The position numbers were made by a program, and so were the translations under genes. The notes beneath the pieces were generated by a model, which did not search any database, had not been told where the DNA came from, and saw nothing but the letters and a program-made list of their open reading frames with translations. From assembly GCF_030463565.1 (NCBI RefSeq), contig NC_134676.1:26516728-26580727 (forward strand): a stretch of 64,000 nucleotides of DNA. The letters are read 5' to 3'. This document shows, piece by piece, positions 1 through 12,599 of the stretch (its first letter is position 1; the number at the start of each line of letters is the position of its first letter). Origin of the DNA: Pelecanus crispus. Its lineage: Eukaryota; Chordata; Aves; Pelecaniformes; Pelecanidae.

Positions 1-2037
1 GATTATACAATGCTCAAAGGAGTAGAGAATCTGTTCACTAGTTTGTTACCATCTTCTCATATGTTTCATCCCCTAAGCGCTCTACGTATTTAACAAAGTA
101 ATTTAGAATACTTTCAACAGTAAAAATATACTGAGCCCTCCCCAAATGAAATAGCAATGTTTTATAAAGCTAACTTTAAACCTTATAATATGCAATCAGT
201 ACACTATCGTATGCTGCAATTAAATCTCTCTCAGTTAAAAAAAAAGGCTGGAGAAACATCTTCTAGGAAGCTTTAGGAAAAAAACAGTCTTAGAAGTAAG
301 AGTGCACAGAACAGCAAAAGCAATTAAAAGACATAATATTATTTTTTAAAAAGTATTTTTAGGGTTACAATAGTTATTTTTAAAAAGACATATAAAAGGT
401 AATCATAATCATAACCATAACAATCAGCAGTTCATTCAGGGAAATCATGTTCATAGCTGATGGAAAGAAAGGCAGAGTATCTGCTGGCAAAGACAGATGC
501 TTCAGCAGAGCAGAAGAATTGGTGAAATCTCTGTCACTCCCATGGAAGGATGCCAGTCTATGGCCACACAAGGTCCTACTTCCACTGAACAGAAGGAAGG
601 GTCACTTTCCAGGCGATTAGGATAAAGCACTTCTTCAGCAAGAGTGAATAAATCTGGTTCCTGACCATGGGATCAGAGAAGCAGAACCCACCTGACTGAC
701 TGCCACAGGCTGTGACCCAGTGCTGCAAGGGTGCCAGAGATGCCTGCAGAGATGCCAGCCAGATGGCTGCAGAAGTGGGGGGACACACCTGGGGAGCAGT
801 CAGAATTGCTCTGGAGGGTGCTGAGCACCTGGCAGAAGGCAGAGGTCTTTGAGGGAGGAGGAGAGGGAATCCGGAGGAGAGCCATAATTGCTCCATCAGG
901 CGAACTCCGAACTGCAAGGTTTTTGTAAAGGGCCTTCAGCAAAACTGCTCAATACCTATCAGAAACAAAAAGGTAATCCTGATACTAGCAGTGTTGGCCT
1001 TATCTTTCCTTATCTTATTTGCTCTCCAGAGCACAGCACAAGAAGGGGTGGCCTGTGCTGGCCCACGCTGAGGGTCATGCAGAGCGATGCACAGACCATC
1101 TCATCTCTGGTGTCCTTGGTGCTAACTGAAGACTGAAGTCACCCTGTGGGACAACAGCCTGACCAGGAGGTGGTGGGACAATGTGGTATCAAAGGCCAGG
1201 GATGGCACTTAAAGCCAGCTGCGGAGACTGGGCTGGCCTGGAGACTGTGACTAGCAGGACAGCTTGGACTAAAGCCCACAGTTCAAAGTGAGTCTGACAG
1301 TGCAATACTACTAATCACATCTTAGCCAAAAACCCACCCCAAAACCAGCCCTCAAACAAATACAAAACCTCAGCATGTACAGCTGATTATATGCCTTGGT
1401 GTAGTACTCTCTAGCAAGGCTAGCTCCATAAGGTAAGACTTACAGGTTCAAGGAAAAGGCAAAGCAAATAAATCTATACCAACTTTGCTACTAGCTTTTC
1501 CTTTCCCAGTTTCATAGCTTGGCATTAGGTTGACTTGAGCACAGCAAAATAAAATAAAATAAAATAAATCAATAGCAATAGTACTCAGGAAGCTTTCAGG
1601 ACTTAGATGAGTCCACCACAACAGATGCCTAATCTTTTTTCAGATTTTTCAAGTTCTAAATAACCCTCATATATTTTTTAACCTATTTTTCTGCACTATC
1701 TGGTGTTATTAAAACCCCATGCAGAACAGAGCAGCACTCTCACTTCAGCTGATATTAGTGAATAAGAATGGGCTGCCCTGGCCCTGCCTATGCAAAAAGC
1801 TTGGATTATTCACGTTATCATCTCATTTCCAAGGTTGTGGTCACAGTCCATATTCCTCTACTGGGCAATGAGGTGATGCTTTATATTTTTTAAGACCAGA
1901 ATGAAAGTCACGTAATTCAAGCATTTTCTCCCAGTGTATTTTCACATGCTACCCTAGTTTTGTATACAACTTTCACGGTGCACAGTACTAGCTGAAAGAC
2001 CTCTCTCTAGTCAGAGGAAGTGTCTGCCCTTGCAAAA
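1..2037 (-). other. CMYA5 intron 1, left part
   Basis: Non-coding sequence, AT-rich in places, with a short (AAAAT)4 microsatellite at 1546-1565. Open frames between 380 and 1136 overlap on both strands and show no family resemblance. I see nothing else. Confidence 0.55.
1546..1565. repeat. (AAAAT)4 microsatellite
   Basis: Four exact tandem AAAAT units. Confidence 0.9.
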
Positions 2038-2042
2038 GACAT
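2038..2042. repeat. Left target site duplication of the solo LTR (GACAT)
   Basis: Pairs with GACGT at 3186-3190; four of five bases are identical. Confidence 0.7.
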
Positions 2043-3185
2043 TGTATTGGGTTTGCATGGCAAGATTTTGGTAGTGGGGGGGCTACAGGGGTGGCTTCAG
2101 TGAGAAGCTGTTAGAAGCTTCCCCCATGTCCAACAGAGCCAATGCCAGCCAGCTCCAAGACAGACCCACTGCCGGCCAAGGCCAAGCCCATCAGCAACAG
2201 TGGTAGCACCTCTGGGATAACATACTTTAGATGGGGGAAAAAAGACCTGCACAACTGCAGCCAGAGAGAGGAGTGAGAATATGTGAGAGGAACAACTCTG
2301 CAGACACCAAGGTCAGTGAAGAAGGAGGGGGAGGAGGTGCTCCAGGCACTGGAGCAGACATTCCCCTGCAGCCCGGGGTGCAGACCATGGTGAGGCAGGC
2401 TGTGCCCCTGCAGCCCATGGAGGTCCACAGTGGAGCAGATCTCCACCTGCAGCCCGGGGAGGACCCCACACCAGAGCAGGGGGATGTGCCCGAAGGAGGC
2501 TGTGACCCCATGGGAAGCCCGCGCTGGAGCAGGCTCCTTGCAGGATCTGTGGACCCATGGAGAGAGGAGCTCACACTGGAGCAGGTTTGCTGGCAGGACT
2601 TGTGACCCCATTGGGGACCCAGGCTGGAGCAGTCTGCTCCTGAAGGACTGCACCCCATGGAAGGGACCCATGCTGGAGCAGTTTGCGAAGAACTGCAGCC
2701 TGTGGAAGGACCCACGTTGGAGAAGATCGTGGAGGACTCTCTCCTGTGGAAGGGACCCCACGCTGGAGTAGGGGAAGAGTGTATGAAGAGTCCTCCCCCT
2801 GAGGAGGAAGGAGCGGCAGAGACAACGTGAGATGAACTGACGGCAACCCCCATTCCCCATCCCCCTGCACCTCTGCAGGGGAGCAGGTAGAGAAATCAGG
2901 AGTGAAGTTGAGTGTGGGAAGAAGGGAGGGGTGGGGGGAAGGTGTTTTTAAGATTTAGTTTTATTTCTCATTATCCTACACTGATTTGACTGGTAAAAAA
3001 TTAAGCTGACTTCCCCAAGTTGAGTCTGTTTTGTCCACGACAGTAATTGGTGAGTGATCTCCCCCTGTCCTTATCTCAACCCACAAGCCTTTAGTTGCAT
3101 TTTCTCTCCCCTGCCCGGCTGAGGACGGGAGCGATAAAGCGGCTTTGGTGGGCACCTGGCGTCCAGCCAGGGTCAACCCACAACA
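2043..3185 (+). mobile_element. Solo LTR of an avian endogenous retrovirus (1,143 bp)
   Basis: The element begins TGTATTGGG and ends CCCACAACA, the TGT...ACA termini of retroviral LTRs. It is flanked by GACAT (2038-2042) and GACGT (3186-3190), a 5-bp target duplication with one substitution. The left part (TTTGCATGGCAAGATTTTGG) and the terminal GTCCAGCCAGGGTCAACC resemble a very common neoavian LTR family. There is no internal retroviral region, so it is a solo LTR left by recombination. A run of degenerate tandem repeats lies inside. A 5-bp duplication suits an ERVL-type element. It is antisense to CMYA5. Confidence 0.85.
2400..2775 (+). repeat. Degenerate tandem repeats inside the LTR
   Basis: About seven or eight imperfect units of roughly 45-55 bp, each built around CCCCATGG...GGACCC...GCTGGAGCAG followed by a variable spacer and an AAGGACTGCA-like segment. 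They create open frames on both strands that should not be read as genes. Confidence 0.75.
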
Positions 3186-3190
3186 GACGT
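3186..3190. repeat. Right target site duplication of the solo LTR (GACGT)
   Basis: Pairs with GACAT at 2038-2042. Confidence 0.7.
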
Positions 3191-6100
3191 TCACAATGTT
3201 TCAGCTCCATAAATACAGATGTGAAGCCACTGACATCCAGGGACGAAAGCCAGTGCTGCCTTTTTTCCATGTAGACACTTCACATCCAATCCTGTTGGCA
3301 CACATGCTGTCAGTCTCTTATTTCCATGCTAGGACATTGGCTCAAACCTTTTGTTAATTCTTGAACACACTGACAACTGGTTTTGTTCTTCCTGTCATAA
3401 TAGCTCAAAACCAGATTCTTCTTATCGCCTCTTCCTGCTCCTCACATTCCTCTGCTTCTCATGACGACTTCCATGCTGTGCCTGCTGGGATTTCAGGTTT
3501 CTAGTCCAGCCTGGCAGGCTGGGCACGTTTCCTTATGTATCATACCAGGGAAGAGTTTTCACCTCCCCAGCTGCCAGAGAAGTCGTGTTCAGACACACTG
3601 AGTGAGGTCTGTCTACCTGTGCTACACCACCACCATCACAGAAGTGTAGGCAGCCCATCAGCTTTCTAAAATCCTCCAGAGCCTCCCTTCATCTGCTTCA
3701 CATCAGGCCTTGTCACTCCTGGTATCATCAAAACTTGTTGCTGTTTGCTGCATATCACCTTGCAAGCTGAAAACAACCCAGATAAAATGACCAAGATGTC
3801 AAGCTCTGGTGATGGCCTGCACTGATAAGACCTCTCATCACCTGAAGGCTCCTACTTGAACCCTGAAGGCACAGTGTAGAGGAGGTGGAAATTTGTACCA
3901 GCCAGCTTGCCTTCCAAACTGAAGGAAATATTTTCTTTTTCTGTGTTTGTGCCATTGTTCTGTACATTCCTGTAGTTTCTGCCTTTACCATGCTGCCCCT
4001 TTCCCCTGTAGTGATCCGTATGCCCAGCGAGGTCTCTGCCTATTGCTCTGCATTTCCTAGGGCTATAGCTCATCCAACTCCTTCTTCAGGGTAAGAGAAT
4101 TAGGAGCCACAGAAAGTCGCTATTTTAAACCCAGCCTTTCACTTCTTAACCTACTGCTAGCTTGCTTTGGTGTTAATGATGACCCTTCTAGCAACACAGT
4201 GGCTCATGCATCTGTCCAAATTTAAACAAATAATTATTTAAAAGCAGTAAGACTGCTGCTTGCACTGCTACAAAGCTGATTTTATTAAGAGTAGCTGGGA
4301 GCCAGGAGCTGGGCCAGTCTCAGACATTTTGTTCCATCCTCAACACTTGCAAATGCCTGGGAAGTGACACAACCCGCTGCAGTGCTGGTCTCTTTCCAGA
4401 CGTCAGGTCATGGCATGGCACAGTGGCATTACCAGTCACAGCTTCACACGCTGCTTGCGAAACCGCAGCACCTCTGTGCCCAGGAGGTCTGCCTCGCTGC
4501 TGCATTCTGGATTTTCCACTGTACAGTTCGTGGAGGGAGCACAGGTAATTGAACAAACACCCTGGTCTGGCTGGGAGACTTCCTTTACACAGTGATTTAA
4601 TCACTTCGTTGAGACCTAACGGGGAACTTCGCAAAGTCTGAGTGTTATTTTAGATCCAAACTGCAATCTAGACCTCTATCAAGGACTCAGCTAATATAAT
4701 GTAAAAGGCTGAAGAGAAACAAAACACAGTGTGAAGTGTATTTCCCGGCTGCAGCTGCTGGTGGGGGCCGGGACGTGGGGTGGGTTCACCAGCTGCACCT
4801 CTCCTGGCTGCAATGCCCCCGCCTCAACGCTTCGCCCTGTTCAGCTGCTCCTGGTGCCCTGTAGCTTGAGCTTCCATCCCGCCGTGCGGGGTGCTGGAAA
4901 GCCCCTGCTTCCCACTGCTCTCACCTTCCCTGTGCGTGTGCCTGCAGCCAGCAGAGAACAAACAGCCCTGGCAACCCCTTCTACCCCAGCCCCAGGCAGG
5001 TGCTGCCTTATCTAGGAAACTAAAATCACAGACCCTTTCCCCCCGTCTCTTTCTTTGCTTTGGAAAGAGTATGGCAAGCTTTTACTTGGGAAGACAAATC
5101 CCCATGCTCTCCTTCTCACTCTCCCATTTGCCATCGTTCCACTCCTTTGCTCTCCTGGATGCTGCAGCATCCTTCATGTGGTGGGCAGTCCCCTTCTCCA
5201 CTTTGCTTCCCCTTTCATCCTTTTCACCACTCATCCTAAGCTAGACTTGTCTCTGAAACTTCCACACCTCTGATCTTGTGGAAGAACGGCTTCATTTAAA
5301 AAAAAAAAAAAAATCCAGAACTCGAGGACTTTCTGCTCATTTACTGGTCTTAGGTTATCACTAAATGAAGAGATAACATCATCTCCATACCCATTCCAGG
5401 CAAACCACCTACCTGGAAACACATATAAATTAGCTGCAGAACACACAGGCACATCCAGAGATCTCCGCACTGCAAAAGGAAATCGTCCGGGAACGATCCC
5501 AGGGACAGAACCATGTCAGAGCAGCTCATCCACCATGTAGTTGTTAGAGACTCGAATATTCCAGTGGGTACATAAACCAGTTAACCAGTAAACTATCTTC
5601 CTACAGCTAGACTTTAATCTCACTGTTACCAATACAAAAATTAAAACCTATTAATTTTATACTCAGGTTTGCCTTAAAACACACAATACATGCTTTCAAA
5701 ACATTTTTCCCGTTTAGATAATTAATTCTACATGGAGCTAGAAACAAAAGACATCTGCACGATCTGTCTATCAGATAGTAAAACGCCCAAAGGCAAGAAA
5801 ATAGCGCATGAACCCTCTGAAGATCAGTGGGTTATTTATGCTGATAAGAGCGCGATGCCTTATCCCATCTTTATAACAGTTTCTGATGTCATGTGTTGGT
5901 CTCATTACTTGCAAAAAACCCTGTGTTAGGAAACCAAATTATTTCAAGATTACATCAAAAAGGGTAAAAAAGATGTGAACCCCAAACTATTCTGCTTTTT
6001 ATGTGCATGCATCATAATTTTGGAGCAAGTCATAAGCTCTGCTGTCGCTTTCGGGATCTGGCTCCCTGCAGCTGCTGCAGAGGAACCGGTGTGGAAGCGG

Positions 6101-8562
6101 AGCGGGTCGGTCAGGGCTCAGGGGTTAGTGCCTTTCGGCTTCTGCCACAGGGGCACTTCTGACCTTGGGCCAGTCATCTTGCTGCGTAACTCTCTTATGA
6201 AACAGGAATGAGGATATTTAGCATGCTTGAAAGGTGGAAATAGGAGCCAATGGGGAATTTCCTGCTGACTGCGGATGTTGCACAACCAGGTGCTGTTCAA
6301 CTGCATGCAGAGGAAGACAAAAGCAGCAGAAAGTTTGGGGTTGTTAAAAATAAATCAATGACGGCAGGGTCCGGGACAGGCTGTCTTCAGCCAAGTTTGC
6401 ATATTGGTTACATCTCCTCTAAGCTCTATTTTTACAACGGGGCGGGGAGCGGGGAGGAATCTGTTCTGCAACAGGGGCTTGAAAACCTGTTTGTCAACAA
6501 ATAATTAACTTACAGCCTGAGTAAGTATGTCTCAGGGGCTCAGCCCGGCTGTTCTTGCTTAGCCAGCACCTCCCAGGAGCTCTGCGCAGGCAACTCGGCA
6601 CAGGAGAAGGCTCTAAGCTCAGCAACCACACTGACATTTGCAGTAACAGAATTTAAGCAGTTAAAGAATCAGTTTTGTTAACTTTACTAAGCTATTGCTG
6701 AGTGCTTGGTGCAGTTACCATATCTGTGCCAAGCCCCAAATTTAACATCTCCTTTAATCTAATTAAACTAATCACATGGATTTAAATATACTCAGGTACG
6801 ACTGAGCACAGCTGTTGAAAACCTCTCCGGTAGACTCTGACCTCTCTTGTTAGTAAGACGGTTAAGGATAGAGATGAACTCTGCAATTCCTAATATAACC
6901 GAGAGCTAAAGGGAATGGTCGCTGTGATTTAATTAAGCGGTGAGATGCAACGCCTGAGTTTGCATTGCAGAAGCTGCCAACCAGAAGCAAGACCCAGCTG
7001 CCGGGAGCTGCTAACAGGCACCCGTGGAGAAGCCATCCTCCCAGCGCGAGCAGTAAATAACTCCAAGGCTACATAGATTTCCCTCCCTTTAAGGGAAAAG
7101 TTAGCTATTCACACTTATCTTTTACAATTTGAGTTTTATTATTAGCCATTTAATTGCAGATTGCATTAAAAAACTATCAAGTCAGTTGTGTTCTAGCTGT
7201 CTGCAGCGAGTAGCTCCATTCCACTGACTTCAGCTGGTTTTCTCACAGGGCTGCACCCATGTGCAAGCAGCATTTATCAGCACGTAACCCCTCTCTGCCT
7301 GTACAGGACCGCAGAGTCAACATCCCCCTCAGGAGAAAAGCAGCATTACACACCAGGAGTGTCCCCCGACTTCTTTGGAAAACCAGCAATTTATTACCTC
7401 TGCAAGCAGGTTTTCCTACAGTCCTGGGCTATGTTTCCCTGTTTGACTTTCGTTCCTGCAGCACTCGGGGTGGGTTATGCCTCTCTTCTGCCATCTTTTT
7501 CTCTCCCAGTGACCATCAGCAGTGTTGGAAAGCGCTTTGAACTGTGATACCGTTTGTCAGAGCGGTTTGTCAACGCAGGATGGGTCCACAGCACTGAGGT
7601 TTCAGGAACTGCATGACCCAAATTTCTTAAAAACTCATTTCTGGAAATACCTTAAAACTGTCAACATCAATGTCTTTTTGTTCTTCCTACAGTATCCACA
7701 CAAAATTGATAGGCTTTGCTCAAGACAAGGAAGAAAACTTGCGACCCAGTACATGCCAGGGGACTCTCAGGCCTCAAGGTCTGTTTCCGAGACCCCCAGC
7801 GCTGGCGCGGCCGGAGGTGTCTGTCCGTGTGCATCAGGTTGCAGACGCCTCTGCGTCCTGCACAGGACCAGGGCCATGCGCTGGGCGCCAGGCCACTGCC
7901 TCACTCGTTATTTTCCTGATGGTAGGAGTGCAATATTAGGACAACAAACTGTTTCTGTACAAGAGCTATTAAGAAAAAAAAAAAAAATAAAAAAAAAATC
8001 AAAGTGATAAAATATTCCTCATTGCACCCTAAAAATCAGCCACACAAATCATGGCGGGCGGTGGTGAGCATGTACAAGTTTTTCCTTTTTTGGGGAAGAA
8101 GAGACTGAAGGGGGAAGGACAAGCAGGAAGGGAGAAAGGGTCATAAAAAGGAACAAATTTCAATGTGCCATTATAATCTTTGACCATTTTCTCCCTGACA
8201 AGCAAATCTGCAGAGCATTTAAGATCAATATGTGACAAAGAGTCAGCCAGAGAGGGAGGAGCAGAGGGAGATGGCACTTGAGCTGGCACGCCAGAGGATC
8301 TTTAAATAGAAAAGGTTTCAGGGAATTCAGGGCAGGCACTTGACTGCACAAATCTTAATTACAGCCATATCCATCCAAAACACCCCCCATTAACAGCTCC
8401 CCTTCTCTCCCCCCCTGCCCGCTTTTTATCTGTGGCAATTGGGGAAGGGGGAAAGGCATTAAAACCAGCACCGGGCCCCAATCCTGACATCCCCCCTGGG
8501 ATGCGCTTTGGGATGAAGCTGCCAGCTCCCCCCGAGGCTGCGAGTCCCTGGGGAGACAGTAC
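3191..8562 (-). other. CMYA5 intron 1, right part
   Basis: From the LTR to the exon 1 donor. It contains A-rich runs at 5299-5313 and 7973-7998. Open frames at 4731-5273 and 7522-8007 show no domain, do not agree between frames, and lie inside the inferred intron. No RNA gene or further mobile element was recognised. Confidence 0.55.
8300..8310. promoter_or_regulatory. Second copy of the TATA/MEF2-like 11-mer, in CMYA5 intron 1
   Basis: The identical CTTTAAATAGA occurs again about 260 bp inside CMYA5 intron 1. It may be an intronic MEF2-like site or chance in AT-rich DNA. Confidence 0.3.
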
Positions 8563-8723
8563 CTGTTTGTCAGCTCCTCTGCTTCCTCCGGGTCCACAGC
8601 CTCCTCCTCCTCTTCTTCTTCCTCTTCTTCTTCCTCCTCCTCTTCCTCCTCCTCTTCTTCATCCTCTAGGAAGGACGAGGTCTCGGACGCCCTGTCGCAC
8701 TGGGCGCTGCGGTACCGCTCCAT
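8563..8723 (-). CDS. CMYA5: CMYA5 (myospryn) first coding exon
   Basis: CMYA5 encodes a giant striated-muscle TRIM-related scaffold that binds desmin, dystrobrevin/dysbindin and protein kinase A at the costamere and sarcomere. This 161-nt exon opens MERYRSAQCDRASETSSFLE, continues with D and twenty consecutive Glu, then AVDPEEAEELTN, and stops in phase 2 at donor CAG|GTACTG. The mammalian first exon is likewise short and strongly acidic. The start has a strong Kozak context (GGGC ATG G). Position and strand fit synteny: CMYA5 follows TENT2 in the same direction in vertebrates. The remaining exons lie beyond position 1. The identity rests on synteny plus the acidic character, not on a distinctive domain, so it is likely rather than certain. 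Confidence 0.8.
8601..8660 (-). repeat. (GAR)20 trinucleotide tract encoding 20 Glu in CMYA5 exon 1
   Basis: Sixty bases of pure purine on the gene strand, made of twenty GAA/GAG codons with no interruption. GAG and GAA are mixed in short blocks, the usual pattern of an old, slippage-prone coding repeat. Confidence 0.9.
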
Positions 8724-9170
8724 GCCCTTCCCAGCTCAGGCCCTCGACGGTGATTTTTACCCCCGACCCTGTCCTCCCCAGGGTTGCCTGAAGCAACTGT
8801 CATCCCCAGCAGCTCTCGCTTCTCCTGACTCAGGGCAGTCTTTAAATAGAAGGCAGCGAAGTTACAGCGCCGAGTCGCTGCTGGTCCTACCCCGGGTCCT
8901 AGCACCAACCGGGTGCCAGGACACGTGGCAGAACCCGACGGCCGTCTGTCCGGCTGCTCGCCACCTTGGCGTGCCCGCCGCTGCCGGCGGGGTGTTCTTA
9001 CAGACGAGATGGGGTCAGGGAGGAAGGGGCTGGGGCCCCAGCAGACCTTCCCAAGCCACCTCCGGCGAATTTGGGGTGGCCGGCACCGATGAAGCGGAAG
9101 GAGAGCTTTCTCGTGGCCCCCAGAGAAGGTGCATTTCGCACGTCCAAAAGCAAGTGCCACCCCTGAGCGC
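8724..9170 (-). promoter_or_regulatory. CMYA5 proximal promoter, GC-rich
   Basis: Unlike the surrounding AT-rich DNA, this stretch upstream of the CMYA5 start is GC-rich with clusters of CpG, especially 8860-9080. It contains a TATA-like TATTTAAA (minus strand, 8841-8848), about 120 bp before the ATG, and an AP-1 type site TGACTCA (8827-8833) a few bases further downstream. The transcription start is inferred at roughly 8810-8820 from the TATA position. Long open frames on both strands here are a result of high GC. Confidence 0.6.
8840..8850 (-). promoter_or_regulatory. TATA / MEF2-like motif of CMYA5 promoter
   Basis: CTTTAAATAGA on the plus strand; read on the gene strand it gives TATTTAAA, usable as a TATA box. 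The ten bases CTTTAAATAG match the MEF2 consensus YTAWWWWTAR at nine positions. CMYA5 is known as a MEF2A target in muscle, so either reading is plausible. Confidence 0.45.
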
Positions 9171-12100
9171 ACCAGGGGACCCAGAGTGCCTCAAATTAGA
9201 GCTAAAGAGGTCAAATACAATTACTACCACACACCTTTAGTAATTAATACCATACCGTAAGAGGTATCAGACGCAGGGTAGTTTTTAACACCACAGAGGG
9301 AATATATTTGAACCCCCAAATTTGCCAATGTATTAAATCACAGGACATTTCAAATTTCCTCTTTGAGTGGACTTGAGCCAGTTTTAATTTAAAGCAAACT
9401 ACATTATCATGTAGGGTTTAGGTTAAACCACATTTACCTTTTATTATTCTGCATTTCACACCAAATGCAGTGCTTTTCACAAAGTGGAAATATTTCCAAC
9501 CTGTACTAGCCAAGGTAATGACTTCTTCCCTCCCCCCCCCCAATTATTTTTTAGAAGAGGTGGAGAAGCACCAAAATTCTGATTCTAAATAAAGAACTTC
9601 CAAGTTATTCCAGATATAAAACATTGTATACACAGTGTAACTCTAATCCCTTTTTTCTTTTTTTTTGTTTGTTTTTTTTTCTTTAAATAAATAGCTGGTT
9701 ATATATCAATCAGCGAACTTTTCCTTGTGTACAGAAACACTCAAGAAGGTATTTCTGAGTACAAGCTCTCTCTACAATGCTAAATTAAAATTCTACTGGC
9801 AGATTGACTTGAAGTAAAATATTTCCTAAACAGTACGTGTACGTACAGATAAAACCTGTCTGCTCTTTTCACCTACCGGCTGAGTTACACAATTTACAAG
9901 ATCAGAACATAATTTCTGGAAGAAGTGTACTTGAAACAGATACTAACTTAAACTCCAGATTTTAGGATGAGCACAGAGACAGTGTACAGAGCACAATGAA
10001 AGTTAAGGTAGAGGACTTCATATTCTTTACATGGGGAAGACAAGAGCACTACAATCTTCTAGAAATGCTTATATACGAAGCATACATATATTGCACAAGT
10101 TCTGATTCAGTCTTCAGCACAGCAAGAGGAAGGTGAGTACCCTTTTACCAGTACCCCTTCAAATTATTTTCAGACTAGTGCTCTCCCTTCTGTACTTCTG
10201 ACAACTTAATTTGACCTGTAAGTTGACCAAAAAAGCATATTCTTTCATGCTTTTACTACAAGCATCATACTCTGTAAAATCAATGAGGGAAAGATTTGTA
10301 TCAAAACACACAAGGATTAGAGAAAACAAGACAAACATAACAAAAACAAGCACTACAAAATACATGTGAGATAAGCCCAAGCAAGTAGAGTCCAGTAAGG
10401 TGACACTCTGACGAACTTAAATTTAACACCAGATACACTGTGAAGTGAGTCCAGTGATCCAAGTTCAAATAAAGCATTGGTTTCAAAGAAGCATTTAGGA
10501 TGCTATTCACAAACACTAACTTTAGGTTATCTATAAATTATCTTACATCCTCTTACTATGGCTGCCCATTTCCCCCAAATAACCATGTCACCCTTCAATC
10601 CGAGTCTTAAAATCAGTTTATATGAACTTTTTGTAAGGGTTTTCTTAAAAGTAACCTCTCATACTGTCAGAACACCTGAAGGTACAGAGAGTACGCTTAT
10701 GCAATCACATTTTAGGAGAGGTGAGAGCAAGAGAGCTAGAAGAGAAACTTCAAGTTTCATAGTATACAGCCTACGCCAGTGCTGCACTACTGTTACCGAA
10801 TAGGAAGCTCTTTCTAATACAAGTGTACAGGCTCCTGTACACCTCTGAGCCTGTTAATTAAAACCACTGCTAGAAGACTAAAGAGATTTCCCAAAATCCT
10901 GGACCAGACACTAGTAGTTTTGTATAAAGTGAGAAATGACCAGCAAACCCAATGCCAAAATACGTACTCAAAACTAGTCCTAAAGTAAAAAACAGAGCTG
11001 AACTAAAGCATTTTTATTTCAAGGTAGTAAGAAGCCTCAGAGAAGTTAGCATCCTGCATACATGCTGAAACCTTGGTCAGCCATGAAAAACACCTTTTAC
11101 CGAAGACTTCTCGAAAAATTTCCTGCAAGTTTGTATGCCAAGGGATAGGTGTGTGAAGGTTTCTATTTTGAAGGTGACAAGAAGGGAAAACTTTACACTA
11201 AGATTTATGATAGCCATTAGTGGATTTCTTGCTCTGGATACCTGCCCGGAGTAGATGAAAATCCAGGTCATTAAACTTCTGACCAACTTCAGACTATGCA
11301 GAACTGAATCCAAAGTTAGTTAAAGTTCAGCTCCTACTCACTTTCCCCGAATCATTTATTTTGCAGTATTTTATCTGAAGTTTTCTGACTAAGTTGCAGC
11401 CCACCATTTAACAAATACCATTCTGTTCACTCACTGTTGTTCCAGTTGTCTGGCACTTCCACAGAAAGTGGTGCTGCTCTTGTTTGCCTTGACAGGAGAA
11501 CAATATAATATGACATCTGGTTGAAATTTGTTTTCCAAACCTCTCAGATCATTTTTTAATATGTGAAGGCACTGCCACTTTTTACCCACTAGCTTCTTTT
11601 GCTCTAAGCTAAACCATGTTACACCATCTTGTACCTTGCTTAGCTAACACAGTAAATTACTGGGGAGTTTTCTGTTGTTAGAGAGGATGCAATGAACAGG
11701 CTCATCCGCAGACAGTTGGGGAAAACTACCATCTAGACTTTATATTTCTGATTATAAACGTAGCTTATCAGAAGTACATAAACTTGAGGAAAAAACCCAC
11801 AAAAGGCTTCTTTTGAAAGACACAGGCCATTGTGATTACAGACCTTGGCTTGTATTAAAAAGATCACTGAGCTGGTGTGTCAACTTTTATGGAGTTGCAC
11901 AGAGGTACCGCAATTTTTTTAACTATTTAAAAACAGTTAGGAAAGAGCGGTGTCAAACATAAAGCAGTAATTTAAGGTGTGAGATATGTCGACACCTTAA
12001 TTGATGCAATGCAGACTCGTAAGAGAGAGACACGGATAAAGTTTTGTGCCGCACATCCAGCTCACCTGAAATACATTTTTGCCAGGTTTGAACATGTATG

Positions 12101-12599
12101 TCCCTTCTTAGTTATCCTGCATTGGGAACATTTTACATTTTCTACACAAACAGATAGCCAGCACCTTTTTAAAAAAAGAGCAGCCCCCTCCCCTCCCCAA
12201 AATCCATTTAGGGCTTTGAATCCAGACATCATCCTGTATTAAAAACCTGTGCTTCCATTTTACATAAAGCAGGTCAAAGTGAATGTTTCACTGAGACTTA
12301 TAAAGAGGAAGGGCAGTGAGGGGGAACATACGCATGGAGGGAGAACATTTTAGTGGATTGCTAGAGTCGGATTAAATCTGAAAGAGTGTTTAAATTGCAG
12401 AAGGAAGCTGTTTTAAGAAGCAAGCCAAAATCTTACGTAGACTAGATAATGATGAAGCGTGTAGTAAGTAACCTTGCAACAAACAGTTTACAGTTTCTAG
12501 AACTTCTAAATTGTAAAATTTGAATAGTGTGCACAAGAAGAAATAATGCTTGTTATTTTACACAGTTATAAGGGTTTTCATAATCTCGTTAGAGATGGC
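9171..12599. other. TENT2-CMYA5 spacer, possible distal TENT2 3' UTR
   Basis: AT-rich sequence between the TENT2 terminal exon and the CMYA5 promoter. Further minus-strand AATAAA hexamers occur (for example around 11350 and 11008), so some of this may be long 3' UTR. The small open frames present show no family similarity. A T-rich run lies at 9651-9681. Confidence 0.5.

Noticed and set aside
2111-2870. Open frames of 81-249 codons on both strands
   Set aside because: They are produced by tandem repeats within the solo LTR; no retroviral or host protein motif.
7522-8007. 161-codon open frame, plus strand
   Set aside because: It ends in poly-Lys from an A run, shows no domain, and lies in the inferred CMYA5 intron; judged a chance frame.
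8666-9240. Long open frames on both strands upstream of CMYA5
   Set aside because: They overlap each other and the real start in a GC-rich promoter where stops are rare; no family resemblance.
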